Positions 1 to 6,160 of a stretch of DNA of 6,160 nt are shown here, piece after piece. The DNA lies in assembly GCA_016844515.1 (NCBI GenBank), contig JAERMP010000193.1, positions 1 to 6,160 of the forward strand. Reading direction: 5' to 3'. How positions within the stretch are numbered: position 1 is the first letter of the stretch; each line of letters opens with the position of its first letter. The stretch is from Thermoleophilia bacterium (lineage in GTDB: Bacteria; Actinomycetota; Thermoleophilia; Gaiellales; Gaiellaceae). The notes beneath the pieces are model-generated. The model worked only from the letters and a program-made list of their open reading frames with translations, ran no database searches and was not told the DNA's origin. The position numbers and the translations under genes are program-made.

Positions 1-1448
1 CGGATCTCGGCGACGCGAGCGAGGTTGCCTTGCCGCTCGTCGCGCTCGGCCTCCATCCGCAGGTCGTCGATCTGCCGCTTGATCTCGGCGACGCGCTGCA
101 AGCCGTCTTTCTCGCGAGACCAGCGAGCCGCGAGCTCGTCGCGGGCGGACTTCGCCTCCGCGAGCTCGCGCTCGATCGGCGCCCGCGTCTCGTCCGACTC
201 GTTCACCATCGCCGCGAGCTCGATCTCGAGCTGCCGGACACGCCGCTCGGCCTCGTCGAGCTCGACCGGCGAGGAGTCGATCTCCATGCGCAGCCGCGAC
301 GCCGCCTCGTCGACGAGGTCGATGGCCTTGTCGGGGAGGAAGCGGTCGGAGACGTAGCGGTCGGACAGAACGGCGGCGGCAACGAGCGCGGAGTCGCGGA
401 TCTCGACCCCGTGGTGCGCCTCGTATGGCTCCTTGAGCCCGCGCAGGATCGCGATGGTTTCGGCCACTGTCGGCTGGCCGACGAGCACGGGCTGAAACCT
501 GCGCTCGAGCGCCGCGTCCTTCTCGATGTGCTTGCGGTACTCATCGAGCGTCGTCGCGCCGACCGCGCGGAGCTCGCCTCGAGCCAGCATCGGCTTCAGC
601 AGATTGGCCGCGTCGACCGCGCCTTCCGCAGCCCCCGCGCCGACGATCGTGTGCAGCTCGTCGATGAAGAGGACGATCTCGCCGGCCGCGTTGGAGATCT
701 CGGCGAGCACGGCCTTGAGCCGCTCCTCGAACTCGCCGCGGTACTTCGCGCCGGCGAGCAGCGCCCCGAGATCGAGCGCCCAGACGCGCTTGCCCTTCAG
801 GCCCTCGGGCACGTCGCCGGCGACGATGCGCTGGGCAAGGCCCTCGACGATCGCCGTCTTGCCGACACCCGGCTCGCCGATCAGCACCGGGTTGTTCTTC
901 GTCCGCCGTGAGAGAACCTGGATCACGCGGCGGATCTCCTCGTCGCGGCCGATAACGGGGTCGAGCTTCCCTGCCTCGGCAAGCGACGTCAGATCGCGCC
1001 CGTACTTCTCGAGCGCCTGGTAGGAGCCCTCGGGATCCTGAGACGTGACCTTCTGCCCGCCGCGCACGTCCTCGAGGGCTGCGAGGAGCGCATCGCGCGG
1101 AACGACCTCGAGCGCGAGCACGAGGTGCTCCACTGACACGAACTCGTCGCCGAGCTCTCGCATCTCGTCGGACGCGCGATCGAGAACGCGGCTGAGTCGA
1201 GCGGACGCATGAGGCTGGACGTTTCCGCCCGAAGTGGTCGGCTGCTGCCGGAGCCGCGCCTCAGCCTCGGCGCGGAGCTCGGCAGCCCCGTAGCCCGCGC
1301 GATCGACGAGCGTCCGTGGAAGCTCCTGGTCGAGGAGCGCGATCGTGAGGTGATCCGGCGTCAGCTCGGGGTGCCCCATCCGGCGCGCCAGCTCCTGGGC
1401 GCCCGCGACCGCCTCCTGCGATTTGAGCGTTAGCTTCTGAAAGTCCAT
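1..1448 (-). CDS. clpB: ClpB disaggregase, N-terminal 482 residues (3' end cut by window edge)
   Basis: ATP-dependent Hsp100 disaggregase of the cytoplasm. It threads aggregated polypeptides through a hexameric ring and works with DnaK/DnaJ/GrpE. I translated the frame by hand; it starts [14 protein letters not shown] and is open to the edge. Seen: Clp N-terminal repeat domain about residues 1-140; first AAA+ domain about 150-390 with Walker A GEPGVGKT (191-198), substrate-binding pore loop KYRGEF (235-240), Walker B VLFIDE (259-264), sensor-1 GATT (297-300) and an arginine-finger region ERRF (315-318); then the charged coiled-coil middle domain from about 390. ClpB is usually about 860 residues, so the rest of the middle domain and the second AAA+ domain lie outside the window. 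The middle domain separates it from ClpA and ClpX; ClpC is less likely because the long M-domain begins as in ClpB. The ATG is 32 bp beyond the hspR stop and has only a poor adjacent ribosome site. It is the last visible gene of the operon. Confidence 0.96.
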   Translation of the reverse strand, partial: MDFQKLTLKSQEAVAGAQELARRMGHPELTPDHLTIALLDQELPRTLVDRAGYGAAELRAEAEARLRQQPTTSGGNVQPHASARLSRVLDRASDEMRELGDEFVSVEHLVLALEVVPRDALLAALEDVRGGQKVTSQDPEGSYQALEKYGRDLTSLAEAGKLDPVIGRDEEIRRVIQVLSRRTKNNPVLIGEPGVGKTAIVEGLAQRIVAGDVPEGLKGKRVWALDLGALLAGAKYRGEFEERLKAVLAEISNAAGEIVLFIDELHTIVGAGAAEGAVDAANLLKPMLARGELRAVGATTLDEYRKHIEKDAALERRFQPVLVGQPTVAETIAILRGLKEPYEAHHGVEIRDSALVAAAVLSDRYVSDRFLPDKAIDLVDEAASRLRMEIDSSPVELDEAERRVRQLEIELAAMVNESDETRAPIERELAEAKSARDELAARWSREKDGLQRVAEIKRQIDDLRMEAERDERQGNLARVAEI

Positions 1449-1460
1449 TGCGTCCGTCGA

Positions 1461-1480
1461 GGGCGAGGCAAGCCTCGCCC
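1461..1480 (-). repeat. Perfect GC-rich hairpin between hspR and clpB (CUUG tetraloop)
   Basis: In mRNA sense this is GGGCGAGG-CUUG-CCUCGCCC: an 8-bp perfect GC-rich stem capped by a CUUG loop closed by a G-C pair, a loop type known to be unusually stable in RNA. It directly follows the hspR TAG (1483-1481) and ends 12 nt before the clpB ATG, filling most of the 32-bp gap. No U-tract follows, so it does not look like a standard intrinsic terminator. It may be a REP-like mobile palindrome, an mRNA processing or stability element, or a translation control for clpB. The structure is seen directly; its role is inferred. Confidence 0.75.
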
Positions 1481-1846
1481 CTACGCCCTCCTTGCAGGAT
1501 GTTGCGAGGTTCGGTAGAGGACGACCTCGCGCTTGTACGAGCGGTGGACCGACGCGATCTCAGCGCGGAGCTCGCGCTCCACTCGTTCCATCCGAGCACG
1601 GGCGCGGCTGAGCTCGTCCTGAAGCCGAAGCACATGCTCGACGCCGGCGAGGTTGAGGCCGAGCTCGGTGGTCAGCCGATGGATGAGCTGGAGGCGCTCG
1701 ACGTCCGCGTCGGAGTACAGGCGCGTGCCACCCGGGGTGCGTCCAGGCCGGACGAGACCCTTGTTCTCGTAGAGCCGAAGCGTCTGGGGATGCATGTCGA
1801 CGAGCTCGGCAGCGACGGAGATCATGTAGCGCGGGCGGTCGGGCAT
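1481..1846 (-). CDS. hspR: HspR, MerR-family heat-shock repressor
   Basis: Transcriptional repressor that binds HAIR inverted repeats (CTTGAGT-N7-ACTCAAG) and controls the dnaK operon and clpB in actinobacteria; in Streptomyces DnaK acts as its co-repressor. Seen: MerR-type winged helix at about residues 7-75, beginning [21 protein letters not shown], with the wing [13 protein letters not shown] (33-45), which is typical of HspR. A charged helix at about 75-105 is the likely dimerisation coiled coil. No cysteine metal site is visible, as expected for HspR rather than metal-sensing MerR proteins. At 121 residues it is somewhat shorter than Streptomyces HspR (about 150). The ATG overlaps the preceding TGA as TGATG, which supports this start over the internal Met8. 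The TAG stop abuts the GC-rich hairpin upstream of clpB. The identification rests on the winged-helix sequence and the operon context. Confidence 0.93.
   Translation of the reverse strand: MPDRPRYMISVAAELVDMHPQTLRLYENKGLVRPGRTPGGTRLYSDADVERLQLIHRLTTELGLNLAGVEHVLRLQDELSRARARMERVERELRAEIASVHRSYKREVVLYRTSQHPARRA
1487..1493 (-). promoter_or_regulatory. Displaced perfect Shine-Dalgarno AAGGAGG upstream of clpB
   Basis: AAGGAGG lies within the last codons of hspR, 38 nt before the clpB ATG, which is too far for normal use. If the intervening 20-nt hairpin folds, the effective distance falls to about 18 nt. The sequence next to the ATG (ACGGACGCA) is a poor ribosome site, so this may be the site that serves clpB. 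It may also be chance within coding sequence, because AGG AGG simply encodes two arginines. Confidence 0.35.
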
Positions 1847-2034
1847 CAGAGGCGCACCCCCTGCCAGCCACGCTGTCCGGCGATTCCGACGGCCACGAGC
1901 GTGATACCGATCGGCACACCGACGATCTGCGGCCAGCCACCGTCGGCAAAGACGAGCTCATAGAGGTTGAAGACGATGAACACCAGCCCCAGCGCAACCG
2001 CCATCGGCCACCACTTACGCGCCTGCGCGGTCAC
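1846..2034 (-). CDS. Small two-helix membrane protein of unknown function
   Basis: A 62-residue protein that I do not recognise. It has a short basic N-terminus ([10 protein letters not shown]), a first hydrophobic segment at about 11-30, a short loop ADGGWPQ, a second hydrophobic segment at about 36-53 and a short basic end (QRGWQGVRL). Both ends therefore probably face the cytoplasm. The GTG start overlaps the dnaJ stop as GTGA and its TGA overlaps the hspR ATG as TGATG. This tight coupling on both sides is the best evidence that it is a real, translated gene, since no family motif is visible. An internal ATG at codon 11 would cut off the basic N-terminus and lacks a clear ribosome site. 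Its place in the operon suggests co-expression with heat-shock proteins. A link to membrane stress would be guesswork. Confidence 0.72.
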   Translation of the reverse strand: MTAQARKWWPMAVALGLVFIVFNLYELVFADGGWPQIVGVPIGITLVAVGIAGQRGWQGVRL

Positions 2035-3125
2035 GGCGCGAACACCCGCTCGCGAGGATTCTCGCGCGACACCTTCTGGTATCCCTCGAGCGCTTCCCTC
2101 TCGGTCTTCGTCAGCTTTTTCGGCACCGTTACCGTTAGGCGTGCGAGCAGATCGCCGCGACCGTTCCCCTTGAGATGAGGCGCGCCGTGGCCCTTGACGC
2201 GCAAGAGCTTTCCGCTCTCCGTCCCAGCCGGAACTTTGAGCGAGACCAAGCCTTCCGGGGTCGGGATCTGGACGCTCGCGCCAAGCGCGGCTTCTGCATA
2301 GGTCACCGGCACTTCGAGGACGAGGTCGGCGCCGCGCCGCTCGAACAGTGGTGACGGCTCGACGTCGACGACGACGTAGAGGTCGCCCGCGGGACCGCCG
2401 TTGCGACCCGCCTCGCCCTTCCCCTTGAGCCTGACCCGCGTGCCGCTCCGGGCTCCTGCCGGGACCTTGACGGCGTACCTCTTCGTGCTTCGCTCACGCC
2501 CGGCGCCGCGACAGTGCCGGCACGGCTTCTCGACGATCGAGCCGTTCCCCTGACAACGCGGGCACGGCTGCGAGAACGCGAACAACCCCTGCGCATCGGA
2601 GACAACGCCGCGGCCGCCGCACTGAGGACAGACAGTCGGGGACGTTCCCGGCTCGGCGCCCGTGCCGTGGCAGACGGAGCACGCGGTCTCGGCTTTAACC
2701 GGGACACGCACCTGAATGCCTGTGAGCGAGTCTTCGAAGGAGATCCTCACGTGAGTCTCGAGGTCGTCCCCTCGAATCGGCTGTCGGCCACCGCCCCGCT
2801 GCCGAGCGCCACCGCCGAACATGCCTCCGAGGAGATCGCCGAGATCGCCGAGGTTCACCCCCTCGAAACGGGTCCCGCCCATGTCGGCGCCACCGGGGAA
2901 GCCGCGGCCACCTGTCGCGCCGAACGTGTCGTAGGCGCGGCGCTTCTCGGGGTCGGACACGACGTCGTACGCCGACTGCACCTCCTTGAACTGTTCCTCC
3001 GCGCGAGCATCGTCCGGGTTGCGATCGGGGTGGTGCTGACGCGCGAGCTTCCGATACGCCTTCTTGATCTCGTCGTCGGAGGCGTTCTTCGCGACGCCGA
3101 GCACCTCGTACGGACTGCGGGTCAT
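2031..3125 (-). CDS. dnaJ: DnaJ, type I Hsp40 co-chaperone
   Basis: Cytoplasmic co-chaperone that delivers unfolded substrates to DnaK and stimulates its ATPase. The 364 residues show all type I parts in order. The J domain is about 3-68, with the essential HPD at 32-34. The Gly/Phe-rich linker is about 71-115 (GRGFPGG, GGMFGGG). Four intact zinc-binding CxxCxGxG repeats follow: CSVCHGTG (149-156), CPQCGGRG (166-173), CPRCQGNG (188-195) and CRHCRGAG (202-209). The two C-terminal substrate-binding beta domains are about 212-340, ending with a helical dimerisation tail. Length is near the usual 370-390. The ATG overlaps the grpE stop as ATGA. It belongs with DnaK and GrpE here. CbpA is excluded by the zinc fingers. 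Confidence 0.97.
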   Translation of the reverse strand: MTRSPYEVLGVAKNASDDEIKKAYRKLARQHHPDRNPDDARAEEQFKEVQSAYDVVSDPEKRRAYDTFGATGGRGFPGGADMGGTRFEGVNLGDLGDLLGGMFGGGARQRGGGRQPIRGDDLETHVRISFEDSLTGIQVRVPVKAETACSVCHGTGAEPGTSPTVCPQCGGRGVVSDAQGLFAFSQPCPRCQGNGSIVEKPCRHCRGAGRERSTKRYAVKVPAGARSGTRVRLKGKGEAGRNGGPAGDLYVVVDVEPSPLFERRGADLVLEVPVTYAEAALGASVQIPTPEGLVSLKVPAGTESGKLLRVKGHGAPHLKGNGRGDLLARLTVTVPKKLTKTEREALEGYQKVSRENPRERVFAP

Positions 3126-3697
3126 TCGGCGACGATCACCCGCGCCGGGCGAACGACCTTGTCCCCGAGCCGGTACCCGCGCTGCACGACTTCGAGCACC
3201 GAGCCTGGCTCGGCGTCGTCGTCCAGCCGAGCGAGGAGAGCCTCATGGACGTGCGGATCGAAGACCCCGTCGGTCTCGATCTCGACGAGCCCTTCCTTGA
3301 CGAGCACCTTGCGGAGCGACTGCTCGACGAGCTTCACACCGTCGACGAGCGCAGCCTCTTCGTGCCGTTCTGCCGCCTCGAGCGCCCTTTCCAGGTCGTC
3401 GACGATCGGAAGGAGCTCGCGCACGAGGCGCTCATGGGCGTGGGCAACCAGACGCTCCTGGTCGCGCAGCGCCCGCTTGCGGTAGTTCTCGAACTCGGCC
3501 GCGAGCCGCTGGAGGTCGGCGAGATACTCGTCCCGTTCGGCCGCAAGCTGGACGAGCGCGTCAACCTCCGGGGTCAGACCCGTGGGGTCTGACCCCTCGA
3601 GCTCGTCCGGCTCCGCCTCCGGGGTCTGACCCCTCGGGTCTGACCCCGACTCGTGGTCAGCTTTCGTCTCGCCAATCTGGCTCGGCTCACGCGTCAC
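3122..3697 (-). CDS. grpE: GrpE, nucleotide exchange factor for DnaK, with repeat-derived N-terminal tail
   Basis: GrpE releases ADP from DnaK and so sets the pace of the Hsp70 cycle; in known homologues it is a dimer with a long paired helix. The 191 residues comprise an acidic disordered tail (1-45), a long coiled coil (about 46-110) containing [17 protein letters not shown], and the C-terminal beta domain carrying the family signature FDPHVHEAL (146-154) through [18 protein letters not shown] (174-191). The GTG start overlaps the dnaK stop as GTGA, which supports this start; the internal alternatives would only shorten the tail. The oddity is in the tail: residues 18-27 ([10 protein letters not shown]) and 35-44 ([10 protein letters not shown]) are encoded by two copies of a paired palindrome (3570-3596 and 3621-3647). 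The reading frame is intact through both, and the tail is probably tolerant to insertion. Confidence 0.96.
   Translation of the reverse strand: MTREPSQIGETKADHESGSDPRGQTPEAEPDELEGSDPTGLTPEVDALVQLAAERDEYLADLQRLAAEFENYRKRALRDQERLVAHAHERLVRELLPIVDDLERALEAAERHEEAALVDGVKLVEQSLRKVLVKEGLVEIETDGVFDPHVHEALLARLDDDAEPGSVLEVVQRGYRLGDKVVRPARVIVAE
3570..3596. repeat. Palindromic repeat pair A inside grpE: perfect 12-bp stem
   Basis: GGGGTCAGACCC (3570-3581) and GGGTCTGACCCC (3585-3596) are exact reverse complements separated by 3 bases, giving a perfect 12-bp stem. The right copy with one more G (3584-3596) is GGGGTC-T-GACCCC, itself palindromic around one base. It encodes GrpE residues around 35-43. It resembles the short dispersed palindromes (REP-like) found in many bacterial genomes. 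The family assignment is inferred. Confidence 0.85.
3621..3647. repeat. Palindromic repeat pair B inside grpE
   Basis: GGGGTCTGACCCC (3621-3633) and GGGTCTGACCCC (3636-3647) are two direct copies of the motif, 2 bases apart, each nearly self-complementary. Pair B lies 51 bases from pair A and both share the left flank CCTCC, so the two pairs look like copies of one element about 30 bp long. Pair B encodes GrpE residues around 18-26. The copies differ mainly at the central A/T base and the short spacer. Confidence 0.85.
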
Positions 3698-5601
3698 GAC
3701 TTCGCAGTCTCTTCCTCGTCGATCACCTCGAAGTCGGCGTCCTCGACGACCTCGTCTTCACCGCCGCTGCCGTTTCCGGACGGCTGCGAGGCCGCCTGCG
3801 CAGAGGCCTGGGCGTAGATCGCGTCGGCGAGCGATCGAGATGCCGTCTCGAGCGCCTCGGTCTTCGCCCGGATCTCTGCCACGTCGGAACCGTCGACTAC
3901 TTGCTTCAGCTCCATGATCCGACCTTCGATCGTGGACGCCTCCGCCTCCTCGACCTTGTCGCGGTGCTCCGCGAGCGTGCGCTCGGTCTGGTATGCGAGT
4001 TGCTCCCCCGCGTTGCGCGCGTCGGCGAGCTCGTGCAGCCGGTGAGCCTCCTCGGCGTGGGACTCGGCCTCGGAGATCATCCGCTCGACGTCGTCGCCCG
4101 AGAGGCCGGAGCCTCCCTCTATGCGGATCTGCTGCTCGTTGCCAGTGCCCAGGTCCTTGGCCGACACGTTGATGATCCCGTTGGCGTCGATATCGAACGA
4201 GACCTCGACCTGCGGCATGCCGCGCATCGCGGGCGGGATCCCGACGAGCTGGAACTTCCCGAGCGTCTTGTTGAACGCAACCATCTCGGACTCGCCCTGA
4301 CCGACGTGGATCTCGACCGAAGGCTGGTTGTCCTCGGCCGTCGTGAAGGTTTCCGACTTACGAGTCGGGATGGTCGTGTTTCGCTCGATCAGCTTCGTGA
4401 AGACGCCGCCTCTGGTCTCGATCCCGAGGGAGAGCGGAGTCACGTCGAGCAGGAGCACGTCCTTGACCTCACCTTTGAGCCCGGCCTGGATCGCAGCGCC
4501 GACCGCGACGACTTCGTCCGGGTTCACGCCCTTGTGGGGGTCCTTGCCGATGAGCTCCTTGACCTTCTCCTGCACCGACGGCATGCGGGTCATGCCGCCC
4601 ACGAGGACGACGTGCTCGATGTCGGCCGCGGTGAGGCCAGCGTCGGCGATCGCCTGCTTCGTCGGCTCGACGGTGCGCTCGAGGAGCGCATGCGTGAGCT
4701 CGTCGAGCTTCGCCCGCGTGAGCTGCAGATCGAGATGCTTCGGCCCTTCGGGAGTGGCGGTGACGAAGGGAAGGTTGATCTGCGTCGTCATCGTCGACGA
4801 CAGCTCGATCTTGGCCTTCTCGGCTGCCTCGTACAGGCGCTGGAGCGCCATCGGATCCTGGCCGAGGTCGATCCCCTGGTCGCGCTTGAACTCGGCGATC
4901 ATCCAGTCGACGATGGCCTTGTCGAAGTTGTCGCCGCCGAGGTGGTTGTCGCCGTTCGTCGCCTTTACCTCGAAAACCCCTTCGCCGAGATCGAGAACCG
5001 ATACGTCGAACGTTCCGCCACCGAGATCGAAGACGAGGATGGTCTGCTCGACACCCTCCTTGTCGAGGCCGTACGCGAGCGCAGCTGCGGTGGGCTCGTT
5101 GATGATCCGCAGGACATTGAGACCGGCAACCTTGCCGGCGTCCTTGGTCGCCTCGCGCTGCGCGTTGTTGAAGTAGGCGGGAACCGTGACAACGGCGTCG
5201 GTGACCGACTCGCCGAGGTACGCCTCCGCGTCGTGCTTGAGCTTCTGCAGGATCATCGCCGAGATCTCCGGCGGCGCGTACTCCTTGCCTTCCACCGTCA
5301 CGCGCACGTCGTCGTTCGAGCCCTTGACGACCTCGTACGGGACGATCTTCATCTCCTCCGAGACCTCGTCGAACTTGCGGCCCATGAACCGCTTGATCGA
5401 GAAGATCGTGTTCTGCGGGTTCGTGACCTGTTGGCGCTTCGCGGGTGCGCCGACGAGCCGCTGGCCGTCACGACCGAAAGCGACAACGGACGGTGTCGTG
5501 CGCCCGCCCTCGGCGTTCGGGATGACGGTGGGCTCCGATCCCTCCAGCACAGCCATGCACGAGTTGGTCGTGCCGAGGTCGATGCCGATGGTCTTTGCCA
5601 T
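3694..5601 (-). CDS. dnaK: DnaK, Hsp70 chaperone
   Basis: ATP-driven cytoplasmic chaperone that binds exposed hydrophobic peptide segments; it works with DnaJ, GrpE and ClpB. The 635 residues are full length. Seen: Hsp70 signature 1 IDLGTTNS (7-14), signature 2 [13 protein letters not shown] (191-203), signature 3 [15 protein letters not shown] (331-345), the interdomain linker [13 protein letters not shown] (381-393), beta substrate-binding domain to about 500, helical lid to about 600, then a Gly/Ser/Gln-rich stretch and an acidic tail ([15 protein letters not shown]). Between RFMGRKF and [10 protein letters not shown] (about 76-105) it carries the extra segment present in E. coli DnaK and missing from B. 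subtilis and mycobacterial DnaK. Near 373-376 it reads IQAGLKGEV, one residue shorter than the usual form. The ATG is preceded by AAGGAG with 5-nt spacing. It is the first gene of the operon. The IDLGTTNS start and full length exclude HscA and HscC. Confidence 0.98.
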   Translation of the reverse strand: MAKTIGIDLGTTNSCMAVLEGSEPTVIPNAEGGRTTPSVVAFGRDGQRLVGAPAKRQQVTNPQNTIFSIKRFMGRKFDEVSEEMKIVPYEVVKGSNDDVRVTVEGKEYAPPEISAMILQKLKHDAEAYLGESVTDAVVTVPAYFNNAQREATKDAGKVAGLNVLRIINEPTAAALAYGLDKEGVEQTILVFDLGGGTFDVSVLDLGEGVFEVKATNGDNHLGGDNFDKAIVDWMIAEFKRDQGIDLGQDPMALQRLYEAAEKAKIELSSTMTTQINLPFVTATPEGPKHLDLQLTRAKLDELTHALLERTVEPTKQAIADAGLTAADIEHVVLVGGMTRMPSVQEKVKELIGKDPHKGVNPDEVVAVGAAIQAGLKGEVKDVLLLDVTPLSLGIETRGGVFTKLIERNTTIPTRKSETFTTAEDNQPSVEIHVGQGESEMVAFNKTLGKFQLVGIPPAMRGMPQVEVSFDIDANGIINVSAKDLGTGNEQQIRIEGGSGLSGDDVERMISEAESHAEEAHRLHELADARNAGEQLAYQTERTLAEHRDKVEEAEASTIEGRIMELKQVVDGSDVAEIRAKTEALETASRSLADAIYAQASAQAASQPSGNGSGGEDEVVEDADFEVIDEEETAKS

Positions 5602-5606
5602 GGTTT

Positions 5607-5612
5607 CTCCTT
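5607..5612 (-). promoter_or_regulatory. Strong Shine-Dalgarno of dnaK
   Basis: AAGGAG lies 5 nt upstream of the dnaK ATG in a purine-rich run (GAAAGAAGGAGAAACC). It is the strongest ribosome site in the window at normal spacing. It fixes the dnaK start and suits a highly expressed first gene of an operon. Confidence 0.85.
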
Positions 5613-5616
5613 CTTT

Positions 5617-5623
5617 CTTGAGT
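5617..5623. promoter_or_regulatory. Half-site of an HspR operator (HAIR) in the dnaK leader
   Basis: CTTGAGT on the plus strand (ACTCAAG on the minus strand) is an exact match to one arm of the HAIR consensus CTTGAGT-N7-ACTCAAG. The partner position at the canonical spacing (5631-5637, GGATCGA) does not match. The site lies 15 bp upstream of the dnaK ATG, close to the ribosome site. Because hspR is in this operon, autoregulation is expected. The single arm is either a degenerate operator or chance. Confidence 0.45.
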
Positions 5624-5650
5624 CTTTACAGGATCGAAAATCTTAGTCGC

Positions 5651-5678
5651 ACCGTAGCAGATCATCGGGGAAGGACAA
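5651..5678 (-). promoter_or_regulatory. Possible dnaK promoter (weak hexamers)
   Basis: Read on the minus strand, TTGTCC (5678-5673) is followed after 16 bp by TACGGT (5656-5651); these match the sigma-70-type consensus at 4 of 6 and 3 of 6 positions. A second -10-like hexamer, TAAGAT (5645-5640), matches 4 of 6 but has no good -35 partner. A promoter must lie in or upstream of the 104-bp divergent region; which hexamers are used cannot be decided here. The divergent channel gene may have its own promoter in the same space, with TTGAGT (5618-5623) and TCTTAG (5641-5646) 17 bp apart as weak candidates. Confidence 0.3.
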
Positions 5679-5705
5679 CCAGAGCGACGCCAGAACCTCT
5701 CCGCG

Positions 5706-6134
5706 ATGTCTCTTTTCTCCGAGCGTCGGATCGCGAGATTGGAACGTGCCTCGACAACGGGGCGAGTGATCCCATACCTCGCGGGCGTCACGGTCTTGGT
5801 AACGGTCGGCGCGGCCCTGTTCGTCGAGGTGTTCTCACCGAAGAGCTTCGACTCGTTCGGAGACGCCCTGTGGTGGGCGGCCCAGACGGTGACGACCGTC
5901 GGCTACGGCGACGTCGTGCCTTCCACGGACGGGGGCCGGTTCGTCGCCATCTTCGTGATGGTGTTCGGCCTCGCAGTGGTGTCCCTCGTCACGGCGATCG
6001 TCACGTCCGGATTCGTCGCCCGTGCGCAGCGCGCGCGGCGGGACAACGAGCTCGCCGAGCATCCGCCCGTCCACGAGTCGCTCGCGCGGATCGAGGAGCG
6101 TCTCGAGCGGATCGAACAGCGCCTGACCGGCTAG
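5706..6134 (+). CDS. Two-transmembrane potassium channel
   Basis: Small ion channel of the bacterial two-helix (Ion_trans_2, KcsA-like) type, expected to form a tetrameric K+-selective pore in the cytoplasmic membrane. The 142 residues show: basic N-terminus (1-20); first membrane helix about 23-43 (YLAGVTVLVTVGAALFVEVF); pore helix and selectivity filter FGDALWWAAQTVTTVGYGD, with the perfect filter TVGYGD at 64-69; second membrane helix about 79-104; and a short cytoplasmic tail ending in a predicted coiled coil (SLARIEERLERIEQRL, 125-140) that could hold the tetramer together. There is no voltage-sensor segment, RCK/TrkA_N domain or cyclic-nucleotide domain. The ATG has no clear Shine-Dalgarno, so a leaderless or weakly translated message is possible. 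It is divergent from dnaK, 104 bp away. Its 3' end meets a possible minus-strand gene. The family is certain from the filter; the gating stimulus is unknown. Confidence 0.92.
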   Translation: MSLFSERRIARLERASTTGRVIPYLAGVTVLVTVGAALFVEVFSPKSFDSFGDALWWAAQTVTTVGYGDVVPSTDGGRFVAIFVMVFGLAVVSLVTAIVTSGFVARAQRARRDNELAEHPPVHESLARIEERLERIEQRLTG

Positions 6135-6160
6135 CGATAGACGCCGATCAGGATCCCGCC
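6131..6160 (-). CDS. Possible C-terminal end of a minus-strand gene (partial, unidentified)
   Basis: From the right edge one minus-strand frame reads GGILIGVYR and then TAG (6133-6131). The stop overlaps the channel stop within the palindrome CTAG, a common arrangement for tightly packed convergent genes. Only nine codons are visible, so neither the product nor the reality of the gene can be established. Confidence 0.25.
   Translation of the reverse strand, partial: GGILIGVYR

Noticed and set aside
30..911. Open frame of 293 codons on the plus strand, antisense to clpB
   Set aside because: The minus strand encodes clear ClpB with Walker motifs. The plus-strand product is low-complexity Arg/Leu/Val-rich sequence without motifs, and no ribosome site is seen.
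1461..1480. Hairpin as an intrinsic transcription terminator ending the operon after hspR
   Set aside because: No U-tract follows in the sense of transcription, and clpB, a natural member of the HspR regulon, starts 12 nt later. Partial attenuation cannot be excluded.
1448..1963. Plus-strand open frame of 171 codons opposite hspR and the small membrane protein
   Set aside because: It starts on TTG with no ribosome site and spans three minus-strand features, including the hairpin; no motif is seen.
2831..2860. Short tandem repeat GATCGCCGA in dnaJ
   Set aside because: It encodes GDLGDL within the Gly-rich linker of DnaJ and is explained by the protein's normal low-complexity composition.
2514..3485. 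Plus-strand open frame of 323 codons across dnaJ and grpE
   Set aside because: It crosses the boundary between two certain minus-strand genes and is Ser/Arg-rich with no recognisable domain.
3901..5646. Long open frame of 581 codons on the plus strand, antisense to dnaK
   Set aside because: It mirrors dnaK codon bias. Long antisense frames opposite GC-rich dnaK genes are a known artefact, and the translation shows no domain, only Arg/Leu/Asp-rich text.
5602..5705. CIRCE element (TTAGCACTC-N9-GAGTGCTAA) upstream of dnaK
   Set aside because: No match to either arm; HrcA control is not supported, in line with hspR in the operon.

Overview
The window is GC-rich and reads as a piece of a high-GC Gram-positive (Actinomycetota) chromosome. 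It carries a heat-shock chaperone operon on the minus strand in the order dnaK - grpE - dnaJ - small membrane protein - hspR - clpB. Having the MerR-family repressor HspR inside the dnaK operon, together with clpB, is characteristic of actinobacteria. From memory, the DnaK sequence looks closest to actinobacterial DnaK, possibly a deep lineage such as Thermoleophilia. No search was run, so the lineage is an inference.

Layout from right to left, following minus-strand transcription. At 6131-6160 there may be the last nine codons of another minus-strand gene entering from the right edge. At 5706-6134 (+) lies a two-helix potassium channel with a perfect TVGYGD filter. At 5602-5705 is a 104-bp divergent intergenic region with the strong dnaK Shine-Dalgarno, one exact half of an HspR (HAIR) operator and weak promoter-like hexamers. 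Then follow dnaK (5601-3694), grpE (3697-3122), dnaJ (3125-2031), a 62-residue membrane protein (2034-1846), hspR (1846-1481) and clpB (1448 to the left edge, truncated after 482 residues). Every junction from dnaK to hspR overlaps by 1 or 4 bases, so translation is probably coupled. The only real gap, 32 bp between hspR and clpB, holds a GC-rich perfect hairpin.

Function. DnaK, its co-chaperone DnaJ and its nucleotide-exchange factor GrpE form the Hsp70 folding cycle. ClpB extracts polypeptides from aggregates and passes them to DnaK. HspR, which in Streptomyces uses DnaK as co-repressor, would close a feedback loop on the operon. The membrane protein and the potassium channel have no known place in this cycle.

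No wholly new system is evident. The features most worth a second look are the palindromic GGGGTC(T/A)GACCCC repeats inside the grpE coding sequence, the hairpin separating a perfect Shine-Dalgarno from the clpB start codon, the unrecognised membrane protein in the operon, and the apparent half-operator upstream of dnaK. No tRNA, rRNA, CRISPR array or insertion sequence was seen.
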